From positions 1 to 64,000 of the forward strand of contig NZ_CADIJV010000018.1 of NCBI RefSeq assembly GCF_902859765.1: a DNA stretch of 64,000 nt, read 5' to 3'. The notes under the pieces were generated by a model. That model was given only the letters and a program-made list of their open reading frames with translations, was not told the origin of the DNA and did no database searches. Below, one piece after another: positions 49,719-58,383 of this stretch (its first letter is position 1; every line of letters starts with the position of its first letter). Source of the DNA: Achromobacter pulmonis. Lineage in GTDB: Bacteria > Pseudomonadota > Gammaproteobacteria > Burkholderiales > Burkholderiaceae_B. The translations under genes and the position numbers were made by a program.

Positions 49719-49791
49719 GGCGGGATTACCCGGCCAAGGCTAGGGTAAGTCCGCAAGGGGTAAACCCGTTTGGCAATAACCCGCCTTTTTT
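49719..49791 (+). terminator. Long-range hairpin ending in T6, after coq7
   Basis: GGCGGGATTA pairs with TAACCCGCC across about 50 bases (one bulge), and TTTTTT follows. Two smaller hairpins lie inside, and a GCACC/GGTGC hairpin just before (49695-49709). It is either the terminator of coq7 or the end of a separate structured RNA. Confidence 0.5.
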
Positions 49792-49828
49792 GAAAAACAT
49801 TGCTGGGCGCGGCTTTGCGGGCGATGAC

Positions 49829-49861
49829 AGCCTGCGTTGCGGCAAAAAAGCAACGCAGGCT
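49829..49861. repeat. Perfect 12-base inverted repeat with A-rich loop
   Basis: AGCCTGCGTTGC and GCAACGCAGGCT surround GGCAAAAAA. No T run follows on either strand. Its strength suggests an RNA structure or a protein-binding site just upstream of the small-RNA promoter. Confidence 0.5.
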
Positions 49862-49890
49862 CCGAGAGCCTGATGCGCGCAAAAAAAATC

Positions 49891-49919
49891 TTGCATCGCA
49901 CAAAAAAACCCGATACTAT
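49891..49919 (+). promoter_or_regulatory. Sigma-70-type promoter of the candidate small RNA
   Basis: TTGCAT, exactly 17 bases, then TACTAT. A-rich stretches lie just upstream (49881-49888) and in the spacer. The transcription start would be about 49926. Confidence 0.65.
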
Positions 49920-49925
49920 GCATCT

Positions 49926-50071
49926 CATCGGATGTTGAAACGCAGTCGGCGCGGTGCCAAACCCCGACAGCGCAGTGAGCGAAAGCGGCTCCCAACATGC
50001 CACGGTTGTCTCCTCCACCCTCCTCCTTTGGTGGATTTAGCCCGAGATCTCACGATCTCGGGCTTTTTTTT
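49926..50071 (+). ncRNA. Candidate small RNA with an anti-Shine-Dalgarno loop
   Basis: About 145 bases between a good promoter and a strong terminator, with no open frame. ATGTTG (49932-49937) pairs with CAACAT (49993-49998), closing a domain that contains a GTCGG/CCGAC hairpin. Next, TCCACC (50014-50019) pairs with GGTGGA (50030-50035) and exposes the loop CTCCTCCTTT. A CUCCUCC loop can pair with ribosome-binding sites, as in the CcsR/cuckoo-type small RNAs of alphaproteobacteria. It is not 6S, 4.5S, tmRNA or RNase P. Family unknown; existence inferred. Confidence 0.62.
50039..50071 (+). terminator. Strong rho-independent terminator of the small RNA
   Basis: An 11-base perfect stem, AGCCCGAGATC with GATCTCGGGCT, a four-base loop and eight Ts. 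Confidence 0.92.
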
Positions 50072-50339
50072 AAGAAAAATCAACGCGTCCCCAATTTCCT
50101 GAGCGCGGCGTCGAAGCGCGTTGGGGCAGGGGGCGGGAAAGGATTTCAGACGCGGCTGCCCTCCTTATGACGGACTCCGTGTTTTCCCTTGGATATTTCG
50201 CGTGCGCAGGGGCGGAAAGCTCTACAATCAATTCATGAAATCCGTATTTCCGCGGGCCAATGGCCGCGTCGCGGCACACCCCTCAACCGGGGACGCTGCG
50301 CCGGCCCGGTCCGCGGCCGTTACGTTCTGTCCCGGTGAA

Positions 50340-50367
50340 TTGCACTTCCTTATTCCTGCCATATATG
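50340..50367 (+). promoter_or_regulatory. Possible promoter of the 50430 gene
   Basis: TTGCAC, 16 bases, TATATG, about 63 bases before the start codon. A TACAAT at 50223 is another possible -10 box but lacks a -35. Confidence 0.35.
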
Positions 50368-50429
50368 GGCGTTACACCTGCCGTCGATAATGGCCGGCCT
50401 GTCTCGATAGACCAACCAGAGGTGACCCT

Positions 50430-51533
50430 GTGACCTGGCTGTACATATGCGTGGTCGCGTTCATGGTGGGGGGACTCATCGTGGCGTCGGAGCGCTGGCA
50501 TGGCGCCTTCACCGGCGACAGCGATCTCAACAAGCCGCAAGCGAACCATTCGCGCGCCACGCCGCGCGTGGGCGGACTGGCCGTGCTGGCCGGCACGCTC
50601 ATGGGTCTGCTGGTGCTGGGGCCCGACAACATGACCCTGACCTGGCTTTGGCCGGCATTGTTCGTTTCGGCGCTGCCGGTGTTCGTGGCGGGGCTGCTCG
50701 AAGACATCACCAAGGACATTGGCGCCAGCAAGCGCCTGCTGGCCGCCTTCGCGTCCGCGGCGATCGCCTGGTGGCTGCTGGGCGGCGTCAGCCGCGTCGG
50801 CATGGCGCCGGTGGACTACATCCTGTCGTATTGGCCGGTTTCCCTGATTTTCACCATGTTCGCGGTGGGTGGCTGTACCCATGCGCTGAACATCGTCGAT
50901 GGCATGAACGGGCTGGCCGGCATGGTCGCGACGCTGATGGCGGTGTCCATCAGCCTGGTCGCGCTGCAGGTGGGCGATGTGCCGATCTTCCTGGTGGCCG
51001 CGGCCCTGGCATCGGCCACGCTCGGCTTCCTGGTGTGGAACTTCCCCTTCGGGCGCGTGTTCCTGGGGGACGGCGGCGCTTACTTCCTGGGCTTCATGCT
51101 GGCCGAGCTGGCGGTGCTGCTGGTGGTGCGCAATCCGTCGGTGTCGCCGTTCTACGCCTTGGCGGTGTTGTTCTACCCCGTTTTCGAAACCGGTTTCTCG
51201 ATCTGGCGCCGCCGCTTCAAGCGCGGCGTGCCGGTGGACCAGCCGGATGCCCTGCACCTGCATCAGTTGGTGTTCCGCCGGCTGGTGCGCGTGACCTTCA
51301 GCCGCGGACGCCGCCACGCGGTGCCGGCGCTGTGCAACGCCCTGGCTTCGCCCTACATGTGGGTCCTGGCCCTGATCGGCCTGGTGCCGGCCACCATCTG
51401 GTGGGACAACGCCTGGGCGCTGAGCGCCAGCCTGCTGGTCTTTGCCGGCGTGTACATCTGGCTGTATGCGCGCCTGGTGTCCTGGCGCCGGCCAGGATGG
51501 CTGCTGCTGCCGTCCGTCCTGCGGGCCGATTAA
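50430..51533 (+). CDS. Undecaprenyl-phosphate sugar-1-phosphate transferase (WecA/WbpL family)
   Basis: 367 residues from a GTG at 50430 (AGAGGTG upstream). About eleven membrane segments. Catalytic motifs of the polyprenyl-phosphate N-acetylhexosamine-1-phosphate transferases: AGLLEDITKDIG (DD-type, here ED), NIVDGMNGLAG, GRVFLGDGGAYFLGF, and the cytosolic LHLHQLVFRR, equivalent to the HIHH loop. It starts glycan assembly by moving a HexNAc- or related sugar phosphate onto the lipid carrier at the inner membrane. It is the first gene of the polysaccharide cluster. Donor sugar unknown. Confidence 0.92.
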   Translation: MTWLYICVVAFMVGGLIVASERWHGAFTGDSDLNKPQANHSRATPRVGGLAVLAGTLMGLLVLGPDNMTLTWLWPALFVSALPVFVAGLLEDITKDIGASKRLLAAFASAAIAWWLLGGVSRVGMAPVDYILSYWPVSLIFTMFAVGGCTHALNIVDGMNGLAGMVATLMAVSISLVALQVGDVPIFLVAAALASATLGFLVWNFPFGRVFLGDGGAYFLGFMLAELAVLLVVRNPSVSPFYALAVLFYPVFETGFSIWRRRFKRGVPVDQPDALHLHQLVFRRLVRVTFSRGRRHAVPALCNALASPYMWVLALIGLVPATIWWDNAWALSASLLVFAGVYIWLYARLVSWRRPGWLLLPSVLRAD

Positions 51534-51571
51534 GTTTTTGGGTGCCCCGGTGATTTCCGCCGGGGGCCCGG

Positions 51572-51619
51572 TTATCCATCACCCCGACCATATTTAAAAT
51601 GCCGTAATGGTTCTTACGG
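51572..51619 (+). promoter_or_regulatory. Likely tviB promoter and adjoining dyad
   Basis: TTATCC, 17 bases, TAAAAT (51595-51600) in an AT-rich patch. Just after it CCGTAA and TTACGG (51602-51619) form an inverted repeat that could be an operator or a leader hairpin before the AAGGGAG ribosome site. Confidence 0.4.
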
Positions 51620-51632
51620 TAAAGGGAGAATT

Positions 51633-52910
51633 ATGTTGCGTATTCAGGATGTGAAACTCGCGGTCGTCGGCCTGGGCTACGTCGGCCTGCCGTTGGCGGT
51701 CGAGTTCGGCAAGAAGCGGTCGGTTATTGGTTTCGACATCAACACCCGACGCATCGAGGCGCTGAAGGCCGGCCATGACCACACGCTGGAAGTCAGCGAC
51801 GCCGAATTGGCCGAGGCCACGCAACTGAGCTACACCGCCGACCGCGCCGAGCTGGGCCAGGCCAATGTCTTCATCGTCACCGTGCCCACGCCGATCGACG
51901 AATACAAGCAACCCGACCTGACGCCGCTGGTCAAGGCCAGCGAGACCATCGGCGCGGTGCTCAAGCGCGGCGACATCGTCATCTATGAATCGACCGTGTA
52001 CCCCGGCGCCACCGAGGAAGACTGCGTGCCGGTGCTGGAACGCGTGTCGGGCCTGAAGTTCAACGTCGATTTCTACGCCGGCTACAGCCCCGAACGCATC
52101 AACCCGGGCGACAAGGCGCACCGCGTCAGCACCATCAAGAAGGTCACGTCGGGCTCGACGCCGGAAGTGGCCGAGCTGGTCGACCAGCTCTACAAGCAGA
52201 TCATCACCGCCGGCACCCACAAGGCTGCCAGCATCCGCGTGGCCGAGGCCGCCAAGGTGATCGAGAACACCCAACGCGACGTCAACATCGCGCTGATCAA
52301 TGAACTGGCGCTGATCTTCAACAAGATGGGCATCGATACCGAAGCGGTGCTGCAGGCCGCCGGCACCAAGTGGAACTTCCTGCCGTTCCGTCCGGGCCTG
52401 GTGGGCGGACACTGCATCGGCGTGGACCCGTACTACCTGACGCACAAGGCGCAGTCGATCGGCTACCACCCCGAGATCATCCTGGCGGGCCGCCGCCTGA
52501 ACGACTCGATGGGCGGCTACGTGGTGTCGCAACTGGTCAAGGCCATGACCAAGCGCCGCATCCACGTGCAGGGCGCGCGCGTGCTGGTGATGGGCCTGGC
52601 CTTCAAGGAAAACTGCCCCGATCTGCGCAATACCCGCATCGTCGACATCGTCAAGGAACTGGGCGACTACAACGTCGATGTCGATGTGTACGACCCGTGG
52701 GTGGACGCCGAAGAGGCCATGCACGAATACGGCATCACCCCGGTCACCAAGCTCGAGGAAGGCAAGTACGACGCCGTGATCCTGGGCGTGGCGCACCAAC
52801 AGTTCGCCGACATGGGCGCGGCCGGCATCCGCAAGCTGGGCAAGCCGGAACACATTCTTTACGACCTGAAGTACGTGTTGTCGCCCGCCGAATCCGATCT
52901 GCGCCTGTAA
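51633..52910 (+). CDS. tviB: UDP-N-acetylglucosamine 6-dehydrogenase, TviB type
   Basis: 425 residues. It closely follows the Vi-antigen enzyme TviB: the NAD loop [39 protein letters not shown], and [13 protein letters not shown]. The catalytic Cys is residue 261 in [16 protein letters not shown]. It oxidises UDP-GlcNAc (or UDP-GalNAc) to the uronic acid with two NAD+. AAGGGAG precedes the ATG. The next gene, tviC, makes the epimer, so UDP-GalNAcA is the likely product of the pair. Confidence 0.93.
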   Translation: MLRIQDVKLAVVGLGYVGLPLAVEFGKKRSVIGFDINTRRIEALKAGHDHTLEVSDAELAEATQLSYTADRAELGQANVFIVTVPTPIDEYKQPDLTPLVKASETIGAVLKRGDIVIYESTVYPGATEEDCVPVLERVSGLKFNVDFYAGYSPERINPGDKAHRVSTIKKVTSGSTPEVAELVDQLYKQIITAGTHKAASIRVAEAAKVIENTQRDVNIALINELALIFNKMGIDTEAVLQAAGTKWNFLPFRPGLVGGHCIGVDPYYLTHKAQSIGYHPEIILAGRRLNDSMGGYVVSQLVKAMTKRRIHVQGARVLVMGLAFKENCPDLRNTRIVDIVKELGDYNVDVDVYDPWVDAEEAMHEYGITPVTKLEEGKYDAVILGVAHQQFADMGAAGIRKLGKPEHILYDLKYVLSPAESDLRL

Positions 52911-52924
52911 TAGGAGGATGTCGC

Positions 52925-53950
52925 ATGACCACACGCTTTGAATCCGTCACCCGGGAGCTGGCCGCCGCGCCGCGCAAGTGGCTGGTAACCGGCTGCGCCG
53001 GCTTCATCGGCTCCAATCTGCTGGAAGCCCTGCTCAAGCTGGACCAGACCGTCACCGGCCTGGACAACTTCGCCACCGGCCACCAGCGCAACCTGGATGA
53101 AGTGAAAGCCGCCGTCACGCCCGAGCAATGGGCGCGGCTGACCTTCATCGAAGGTGACATCCGCGACCTCGAGGTTTGCCGTCGCGCGGTTCAAGGCGTG
53201 GATTTCGTGCTGCACCAGGCCGCCCTGGGTTCGGTGCCGCGCTCGCTGAAGGATCCGATCACCACCAACGAGGTGAACATCGGCGGGTTCCTCAACATGC
53301 TGGTGGCGGCGCGTGACGCGGGCGTCAAATCGTTCGTGTATGCCGCTTCCAGCTCGACTTACGGCGACCATCCGGCGTTGCCCAAGGTCGAGGAGAATAT
53401 CGGCAAGCCCTTGTCGCCCTATGCGGTGACCAAATTCGTCAACGAGCTGTACGCCGACGTGTTCGCGCGTTCCTACGGGTTCGAGACGGTGGGCCTGCGC
53501 TACTTCAACGTGTTCGGCAAGCGCCAGGATCCCAACGGCGCCTATGCCGCGGTCATTCCCAAATGGACCGCCGCGATGATCCAGGGCGAGGACGTCACCA
53601 TCAACGGCGATGGCGAGACCAGCCGCGATTTCTGCTTCGTCGACAACGCGGTGCAGGCCAACATCCTGGCCGCGATGGCGCCGGCCGAAGGCCGCAACCA
53701 GGTCTACAACGTGGCCGTCAGCGGCCGCAGCACCTTGAACCAGCTGTTCGGGTTCCTGGTGAAGGCGCTGGGCAACCAGGGCGTCGCCTACGACAAGCAA
53801 CCGGTCTACGCCGACTTCCGGGCGGGCGACGTGCGCCATTCGCAGGCCGACGTCAGCAAGGCCGGCCGGCTGCTGGGCTACCAGCCCACGCATACCGTGC
53901 TGCAGGGCCTGGAAGTGGCAATGCCCTGGTACACGCAATTCCTGCGTTGA
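52925..53950 (+). CDS. tviC: UDP-GlcNAcA/UDP-HexNAc 4-epimerase, TviC type
   Basis: 341 residues from ATG 52925 (AGGAGG upstream), an extended short-chain dehydrogenase. NAD loop [33 protein letters not shown], the catalytic Ser in [12 protein letters not shown] and Tyr/Lys in [17 protein letters not shown]. These stretches match TviC/WbpP. With TviB it gives UDP-GalNAcA. It lies 14 bases after tviB and is followed after one base by the flippase gene. Confidence 0.93.
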   Translation: MTTRFESVTRELAAAPRKWLVTGCAGFIGSNLLEALLKLDQTVTGLDNFATGHQRNLDEVKAAVTPEQWARLTFIEGDIRDLEVCRRAVQGVDFVLHQAALGSVPRSLKDPITTNEVNIGGFLNMLVAARDAGVKSFVYAASSSTYGDHPALPKVEENIGKPLSPYAVTKFVNELYADVFARSYGFETVGLRYFNVFGKRQDPNGAYAAVIPKWTAAMIQGEDVTINGDGETSRDFCFVDNAVQANILAAMAPAEGRNQVYNVAVSGRSTLNQLFGFLVKALGNQGVAYDKQPVYADFRAGDVRHSQADVSKAGRLLGYQPTHTVLQGLEVAMPWYTQFLR

Positions 53951-53951
53951 T

Positions 53952-55301
53952 TTGAAAGCACTCATCCGCAAACTCGGCAGCATCCACCCGGATCACCAGC
54001 GCATTTTCAAGGGCGCTTTCCGGGTGGCGCTGTTTCTGCTGCTGGGCAAGGCCGCCGGCGCCATCAAGGAGATGGCGGTGGCGTACCGCTATGGCGTCAG
54101 CGATGCCGTCGACGCCTATCAGTTCACGATGACCATGGCCACCTGGCTGCCGGTCACCATCGTGGGCGTGCTGTCAGTGGTGCTGATTCCGGTGCTGGTG
54201 CGCTTGCGCCGCGCCGAGGATACCGAGCGTGAGCAATTCATCCGCGAGCTGCAAGGCTGGGTGGCGGCCGCGGGCATCGCGCTGGCCTTGTTGACCTGGT
54301 TCGCCTGGCCACAGGTGCTGGGCGCGCTGGGGCAGGGCCTGTCGGCGCGCGTCGGCGAGATGACCGGCGAGCTGTTGCTGGCCTTCGCGCCGGTGTCGGC
54401 ATTGCTGCTGGTGGCGGGCATCAGCGCCGCGCGGCTGCGTTCGCATGAGCGTCACGTCAATACCCTGCTGGACAGCGTGCCGGCGGTGGCGACGCTGGCG
54501 TGGGTCATGCTGGCCGCCAGCGCCGAGAGTATCGGACCGCTGTTGTGGGGCACGCTGGTGGGCTATGCGATCCAGACCGTGTGGCTGGCCTGGCTGGCCG
54601 CGCGCGCCGACGGAGGATTCTGGGGCGCGCCGAGGCTGACCCTGCGTTCGCCCCATTGGCCCGAGTTGATGGGCGCGGCCGGCGTGATGCTGATCGGCCA
54701 GGTGGCCATGAGTTTCGTCGGGCCGCTCGATCAATACGCCGCCGCCAACCTGGGCGCCAATGCCAATGCCACGCTGGGTTACGCCAGCCGCCTGTTGTCG
54801 CTGTTGCTGGGTATCGGCGCGGTGTCGGTGGGCCGCGCGGCGCTGCCGGTGTTGGCCGACGTGCAGGCGCGCGGCGACACGGCGCGCGCGCGGGCCATGG
54901 CATTGAAATGGTCGGTGCTGATGGTGGCGGCCGGCGCCGGCGCGGTGGCGGTGGGCTGGGTGCTGGCGCCTTGGGGCGTGTCGGTGCTGTTCCAGCGCGG
55001 CGCCTTCACCGCCGAGAATACCGCGGCCGTGGCGCATGTGTTGCGTTGGGGCCTGCTGCAATTGCCGTTCTACTTCGGCGTGCTGATCCTGGTGCAGTTG
55101 CTGGCCAGCCAGAACCGCTATCGCATCATGGCCGCCATCGCGGTCGCCAATTTCGCGTTGAAGGCTGGCCTGAATACTGTGTTGGCGCCGAAGATGGGGG
55201 CCGCGGGCATCATGCTGGCCACCAGTCTGATGTACCTGTTGTCCTATGCCTGCTACCTGGTGGTGGCCTTGCGCCGCGCCGAACCCAAAGAGGCCGACTG
55301 A
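53952..55301 (+). CDS. MurJ/MviN-family lipid-linked glycan flippase
   Basis: 449 residues from a TTG at 53952, one base after the tviC stop; the first in-frame ATG would delete the first membrane helix, so TTG is preferred. About 13-14 hydrophobic segments. VLFQRGAFTAENTAAVA is a clear MurJ mark, where MurJ has the same Phe-Gln-Arg-Gly motif. Chromosomal murJ for peptidoglycan is usually elsewhere; within a glycan cluster this copy probably flips the O-unit, in place of a classical Wzx. The function is inferred from context. Confidence 0.85.
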   Translation: MKALIRKLGSIHPDHQRIFKGAFRVALFLLLGKAAGAIKEMAVAYRYGVSDAVDAYQFTMTMATWLPVTIVGVLSVVLIPVLVRLRRAEDTEREQFIRELQGWVAAAGIALALLTWFAWPQVLGALGQGLSARVGEMTGELLLAFAPVSALLLVAGISAARLRSHERHVNTLLDSVPAVATLAWVMLAASAESIGPLLWGTLVGYAIQTVWLAWLAARADGGFWGAPRLTLRSPHWPELMGAAGVMLIGQVAMSFVGPLDQYAAANLGANANATLGYASRLLSLLLGIGAVSVGRAALPVLADVQARGDTARARAMALKWSVLMVAAGAGAVAVGWVLAPWGVSVLFQRGAFTAENTAAVAHVLRWGLLQLPFYFGVLILVQLLASQNRYRIMAAIAVANFALKAGLNTVLAPKMGAAGIMLATSLMYLLSYACYLVVALRRAEPKEAD

Positions 55302-56444
55302 ATGCCCGCCGCTTCCGACACCGGCCGCGCGCAACGCGTGCTGCTGTTCATCCATTCCCTGCACGGTGGCGGCGCCGAACGCGTGGCCGCCGACCTCAGC
55401 GCGCACTGGGCCGCCATGGGCCGCGAGGTGATGGTGGTGACCCAGGCCGGCACTGATGGCGACGCCTATGCGCTGCACCCCCAGGTGCGCCGCGAAGTGC
55501 TGCACACGGCGGGCGAGGGCGGCGGCCTGCGCGGCATCTGGAGCAACATGCAGCGGGTGCGCGCGCTGCGACGTGTGGTCAAGGCGTTCCGGCCCGACAT
55601 CGTGCTGGGCATGATGACCACCGCGTCGGTGCTGTCGGTGCTGGCCTGCGCCGGGCTGGGATGCCGTGTCATCGCCACTGAACACACCCATCCGCCATCG
55701 CAGACCCTGTCCGGCTTCTGGCAGCGCCTGCGTCGCCTGACCTACCCGCGCGCCGCGCGCGTGGTGGCCCTGACGCGCGGCACCGCGCAATGGCTGGAGC
55801 GGCATGTGCCGGGCTCGCGGCTGGCGGTGATCCCCAATCCGGTGCACTGGCCGCTGCCCCAGGGCGAGCCGGTGCTGGCGCCGCCAGCAGGCGCCGGCCG
55901 CAAGCGCCTGCTGGCGGTCGGCCGGCTGCACGCGGACAAGGGCTTCGACCTGCTGCTGCGGGCCTACGCGCGGCTGGCGCCGTCGCATCCGGACTGGGAT
56001 CTGGTTATCCTGGGCGAAGGCGGCGAGCGCCGCGCCTTGGAGGCGCAGGTGCGTGAAGCCAGTCTGCAGGATCGCGTCCACCTGCCGGGGCGTGCGGGTA
56101 ACGTGGGCGATTGGTACCAGAGCGCCGACCTGTACGTGCTGACCTCGCGTTTCGAGGGGCTGTCCAATACCTTGCTGGAATCGATGGCCAGTGGCCTGGC
56201 CGCGGTGGCGTTCGATTGCGACACCGGGCCGCGTGAAATCGTGCGCGAAGGCGTCGATGGCGTGCTGGTGCGGCCCAATGGCGATGTCGACGCGTTGTGC
56301 CGCGCGCTCGATGCGGTGATGGGCGACGAGGCCGGCCGCCAGCGCATGGCGGCGGCGGCCACGGCGGTACGCGAGCGCTTTTCCGCCGCACGCGTGCTGG
56401 GCCTATGGGAAGAACTTTTTGCTGCGGTGACCACGAGAACCTGA
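55302..56444 (+). CDS. Glycosyltransferase family 4, first of four
   Basis: 380 residues; its ATG directly abuts the flippase stop. GT-B fold: N-terminal HSLHGGGAERVAADL, the C-terminal nucleotide-sugar half with LLAVGRLHADKGFDLLLRAY and the EX7E-type site SRFEGLSNTLLESMASG. The inverted donor site follows (FDCDTGPREIV). It adds a sugar to the lipid-linked glycan on the cytosolic face. Donor and acceptor are unknown. It is most like the gene at 58384 (HAGGAERVA, FDCPSGPREM), suggesting duplication. Confidence 0.93.
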   Translation: MPAASDTGRAQRVLLFIHSLHGGGAERVAADLSAHWAAMGREVMVVTQAGTDGDAYALHPQVRREVLHTAGEGGGLRGIWSNMQRVRALRRVVKAFRPDIVLGMMTTASVLSVLACAGLGCRVIATEHTHPPSQTLSGFWQRLRRLTYPRAARVVALTRGTAQWLERHVPGSRLAVIPNPVHWPLPQGEPVLAPPAGAGRKRLLAVGRLHADKGFDLLLRAYARLAPSHPDWDLVILGEGGERRALEAQVREASLQDRVHLPGRAGNVGDWYQSADLYVLTSRFEGLSNTLLESMASGLAAVAFDCDTGPREIVREGVDGVLVRPNGDVDALCRALDAVMGDEAGRQRMAAAATAVRERFSAARVLGLWEELFAAVTTRT

Positions 56445-56448
56445 AATC

Positions 56449-58380
56449 ATGTGTGGAATTGTCGGAATTTGGGGCCCCCTGGGTGACAAGGCGCAAGTGC
56501 TGGCGGAGAGTTGCCGCCGCATCCGCCACCGCGGGCCCGACAGCAACGGCTTCTGGGAAGACGCCGAAGCCGGCCTGGCGCTGGCGCACGTGCGCCTGGC
56601 GATCCAGGACCTGACCGAAGCCGGCCATCAGCCGATGGTGTCGGCTTGCGGCCGCTACGTGATGGTGTTCAACGGCGAGATCTACAACCACCTGGACATG
56701 CGCCGGCAGTTGGAAGCGTCCGGCCTGGCGCCGTCCTGGCGCGGCCATTCCGATACCGAGACCCTGCTGGCCGGTTTCACCGCGCTGGGCATCGAGGCCA
56801 CGCTGCAGGCCTCGGTCGGCATGTTCGCCATCGCGCTGTGGGACCGCGCCGCGCGCAAGCTCCTGCTGGCGCGCGACCGCATGGGCGAAAAGCCCCTGTA
56901 TTACGGCTACTCGGGCGCCGACCTGGTGTTCGCGTCCGAACTCAAGGGCTTGATGCCCATTCCCGGTTTCGGCCGCAACCTGAACCGCAATGCGTTGGCG
57001 TCGTTCATGCGGCATAACTACATTCCCGCGCCGCAGTCGATCTACGAAGGCATCGCCAAGCTGCCGCCCGGCACCTGGATCGAATTCACCGCCGACGACA
57101 CCCGCAGCCGCCGAATGCCCGAGCCGCGCGTGTACTGGTCGGCGCGCGAGGCCGCCGATACCGCGGCGCAATCGTTGCTGTCGTTTGATTCCGACGCGCA
57201 GGCCACCGACGCGCTCGAAGGCGTGCTGTCCAAGGCCGTCGGCGGCCAGATGCTGTCCGATGTGGCCCTGGGGGCGTTCCTGTCGGGCGGCATCGATTCG
57301 TCCACCATCGTCTCGCTGATGCAGGCGCAGAGCGCGCGGCCGGTGCGCACGTTCGCCATCGGCTTCCACGAAAAAGGCTACGACGAGGCGCAACATGCCA
57401 AGGCGGTGGCCACGCACCTGGGCACCGATCATACCGAGCTGTATGTCACCGCCGACGATGCGCTGGCGGTGGTGCCGGGCCTGGCCGACATGTACGATGA
57501 ACCGTTCGCCGATTCATCGCAGATCCCGACCTCGCTGGTGACGCGCATGGCGCGCCAGCATGTCACCGTGGCGCTGTCCGGCGACGGCGGCGACGAGCTG
57601 TTCGGGGGGTATTCGCGTTACTTCCGCGTCAACAACTGGTGGCAGAAGTGCGAGCGCATTCCGGCGCTGCTGCGCACCCCCGCCGGCGCGCTGCTCAGCG
57701 CCTCGACCCACCTGCCAGGCCGTGGCGCCTGGCGCGGCAAGGTCGGCAAGCTGGGCGAGTTGCTGCGGGCCGACACGCGCGGTGATTTCTACCGCTTGTT
57801 CGTGTCGTACTGGTCGGACCCGGCCCGCGTGGTCAAGGGCGCCGTGGAGCCGGTGTCCGAGTTCGCGCGGGAGATGCGCGGCTCGACCTTCGAGGCCATG
57901 ATGAAGCTCGATACGGTGACCTATCTGCCGGACGACATCCTGGTCAAGGTGGACCGGGCCGCCATGGCGGTAAGCCTGGAGACCCGCGTGCCGCTGATCG
58001 ACCACCGCGTCTACGAATTCGCCTGGAGCCTGCCGCACCGCTACAAGGTGCGCGGCGCCACCGGCAAGTGGCTGCTGCGCCAGGTGCTGTACCGCCATGT
58101 GCCGCAGGCGCTGGTGGACCGCCCCAAGCGCGGCTTCGCCGTGCCGCTGGCCGCCTGGCTGCGCGGCCCGCTGCGCGACTGGGCCGAGGCCCTGCTGGAT
58201 CCGGCGCGCCTGCGCCAGGAAGGCTGGTTCGAACCCGAGCCCATTCTGCGCAAATGGCGCGAGCACGTGTCCGGGCATCGCAATTGGGATAGTCATCTTT
58301 GGGGCGTGCTGATGATGCAGGCCTGGCTGGACCGCTACCGCGCCGGTGGCGAACAGGGAGGAACGGTTGGGAGTCGCTGA
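56449..58380 (+). CDS. Asparagine-synthase-like glutamine amidotransferase
   Basis: 643 residues. Cys2 (MCGIVGIWG) is the glutaminase nucleophile; RHRGPD, VFNGEIYNHL and SDTETLL complete the N-terminal half. The synthetase P-loop SGGIDS is at residues 279-284, and LSGDGGDELFGGYSRYF follows. AsnB proteins make asparagine, but copies inside O-antigen loci (for example of Bordetella and Pseudomonas) amidate uronic acids. With tviB/tviC nearby, amidation of GalNAcA to GalNAcAN is the favoured role. It is wedged between two glycosyltransferase genes. Confidence 0.92.
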   Translation: MCGIVGIWGPLGDKAQVLAESCRRIRHRGPDSNGFWEDAEAGLALAHVRLAIQDLTEAGHQPMVSACGRYVMVFNGEIYNHLDMRRQLEASGLAPSWRGHSDTETLLAGFTALGIEATLQASVGMFAIALWDRAARKLLLARDRMGEKPLYYGYSGADLVFASELKGLMPIPGFGRNLNRNALASFMRHNYIPAPQSIYEGIAKLPPGTWIEFTADDTRSRRMPEPRVYWSAREAADTAAQSLLSFDSDAQATDALEGVLSKAVGGQMLSDVALGAFLSGGIDSSTIVSLMQAQSARPVRTFAIGFHEKGYDEAQHAKAVATHLGTDHTELYVTADDALAVVPGLADMYDEPFADSSQIPTSLVTRMARQHVTVALSGDGGDELFGGYSRYFRVNNWWQKCERIPALLRTPAGALLSASTHLPGRGAWRGKVGKLGELLRADTRGDFYRLFVSYWSDPARVVKGAVEPVSEFAREMRGSTFEAMMKLDTVTYLPDDILVKVDRAAMAVSLETRVPLIDHRVYEFAWSLPHRYKVRGATGKWLLRQVLYRHVPQALVDRPKRGFAVPLAAWLRGPLRDWAEALLDPARLRQEGWFEPEPILRKWREHVSGHRNWDSHLWGVLMMQAWLDRYRAGGEQGGTVGSR

Positions 58381-58383
58381 CGT

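Larger units (their letters stand above)
49617..50429. other. 813-base region without a protein gene
   Basis: Holds two structured elements (49719-49791 and 49829-49861), a candidate small RNA (49926-50071) with its own promoter and terminator, and a possible promoter for the 50430 gene near 50340-50367. No open frame in it has protein-like composition or a ribosome site. Confidence 0.6.

Noticed and set aside
49926-50071. Known housekeeping RNA (6S, 4.5S, tmRNA, RNase P)
   Set aside because: None of their conserved cores (for example the 4.5S GGAAGCAG loop or the RNase P AGGAAAGTCC core) is present.
56449-58380. Ordinary asparagine biosynthesis enzyme
   Set aside because: Possible on sequence, but its place inside a glycosyltransferase operon next to tviB/tviC makes uronic-acid amidation more likely. 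Kept as an alternative.
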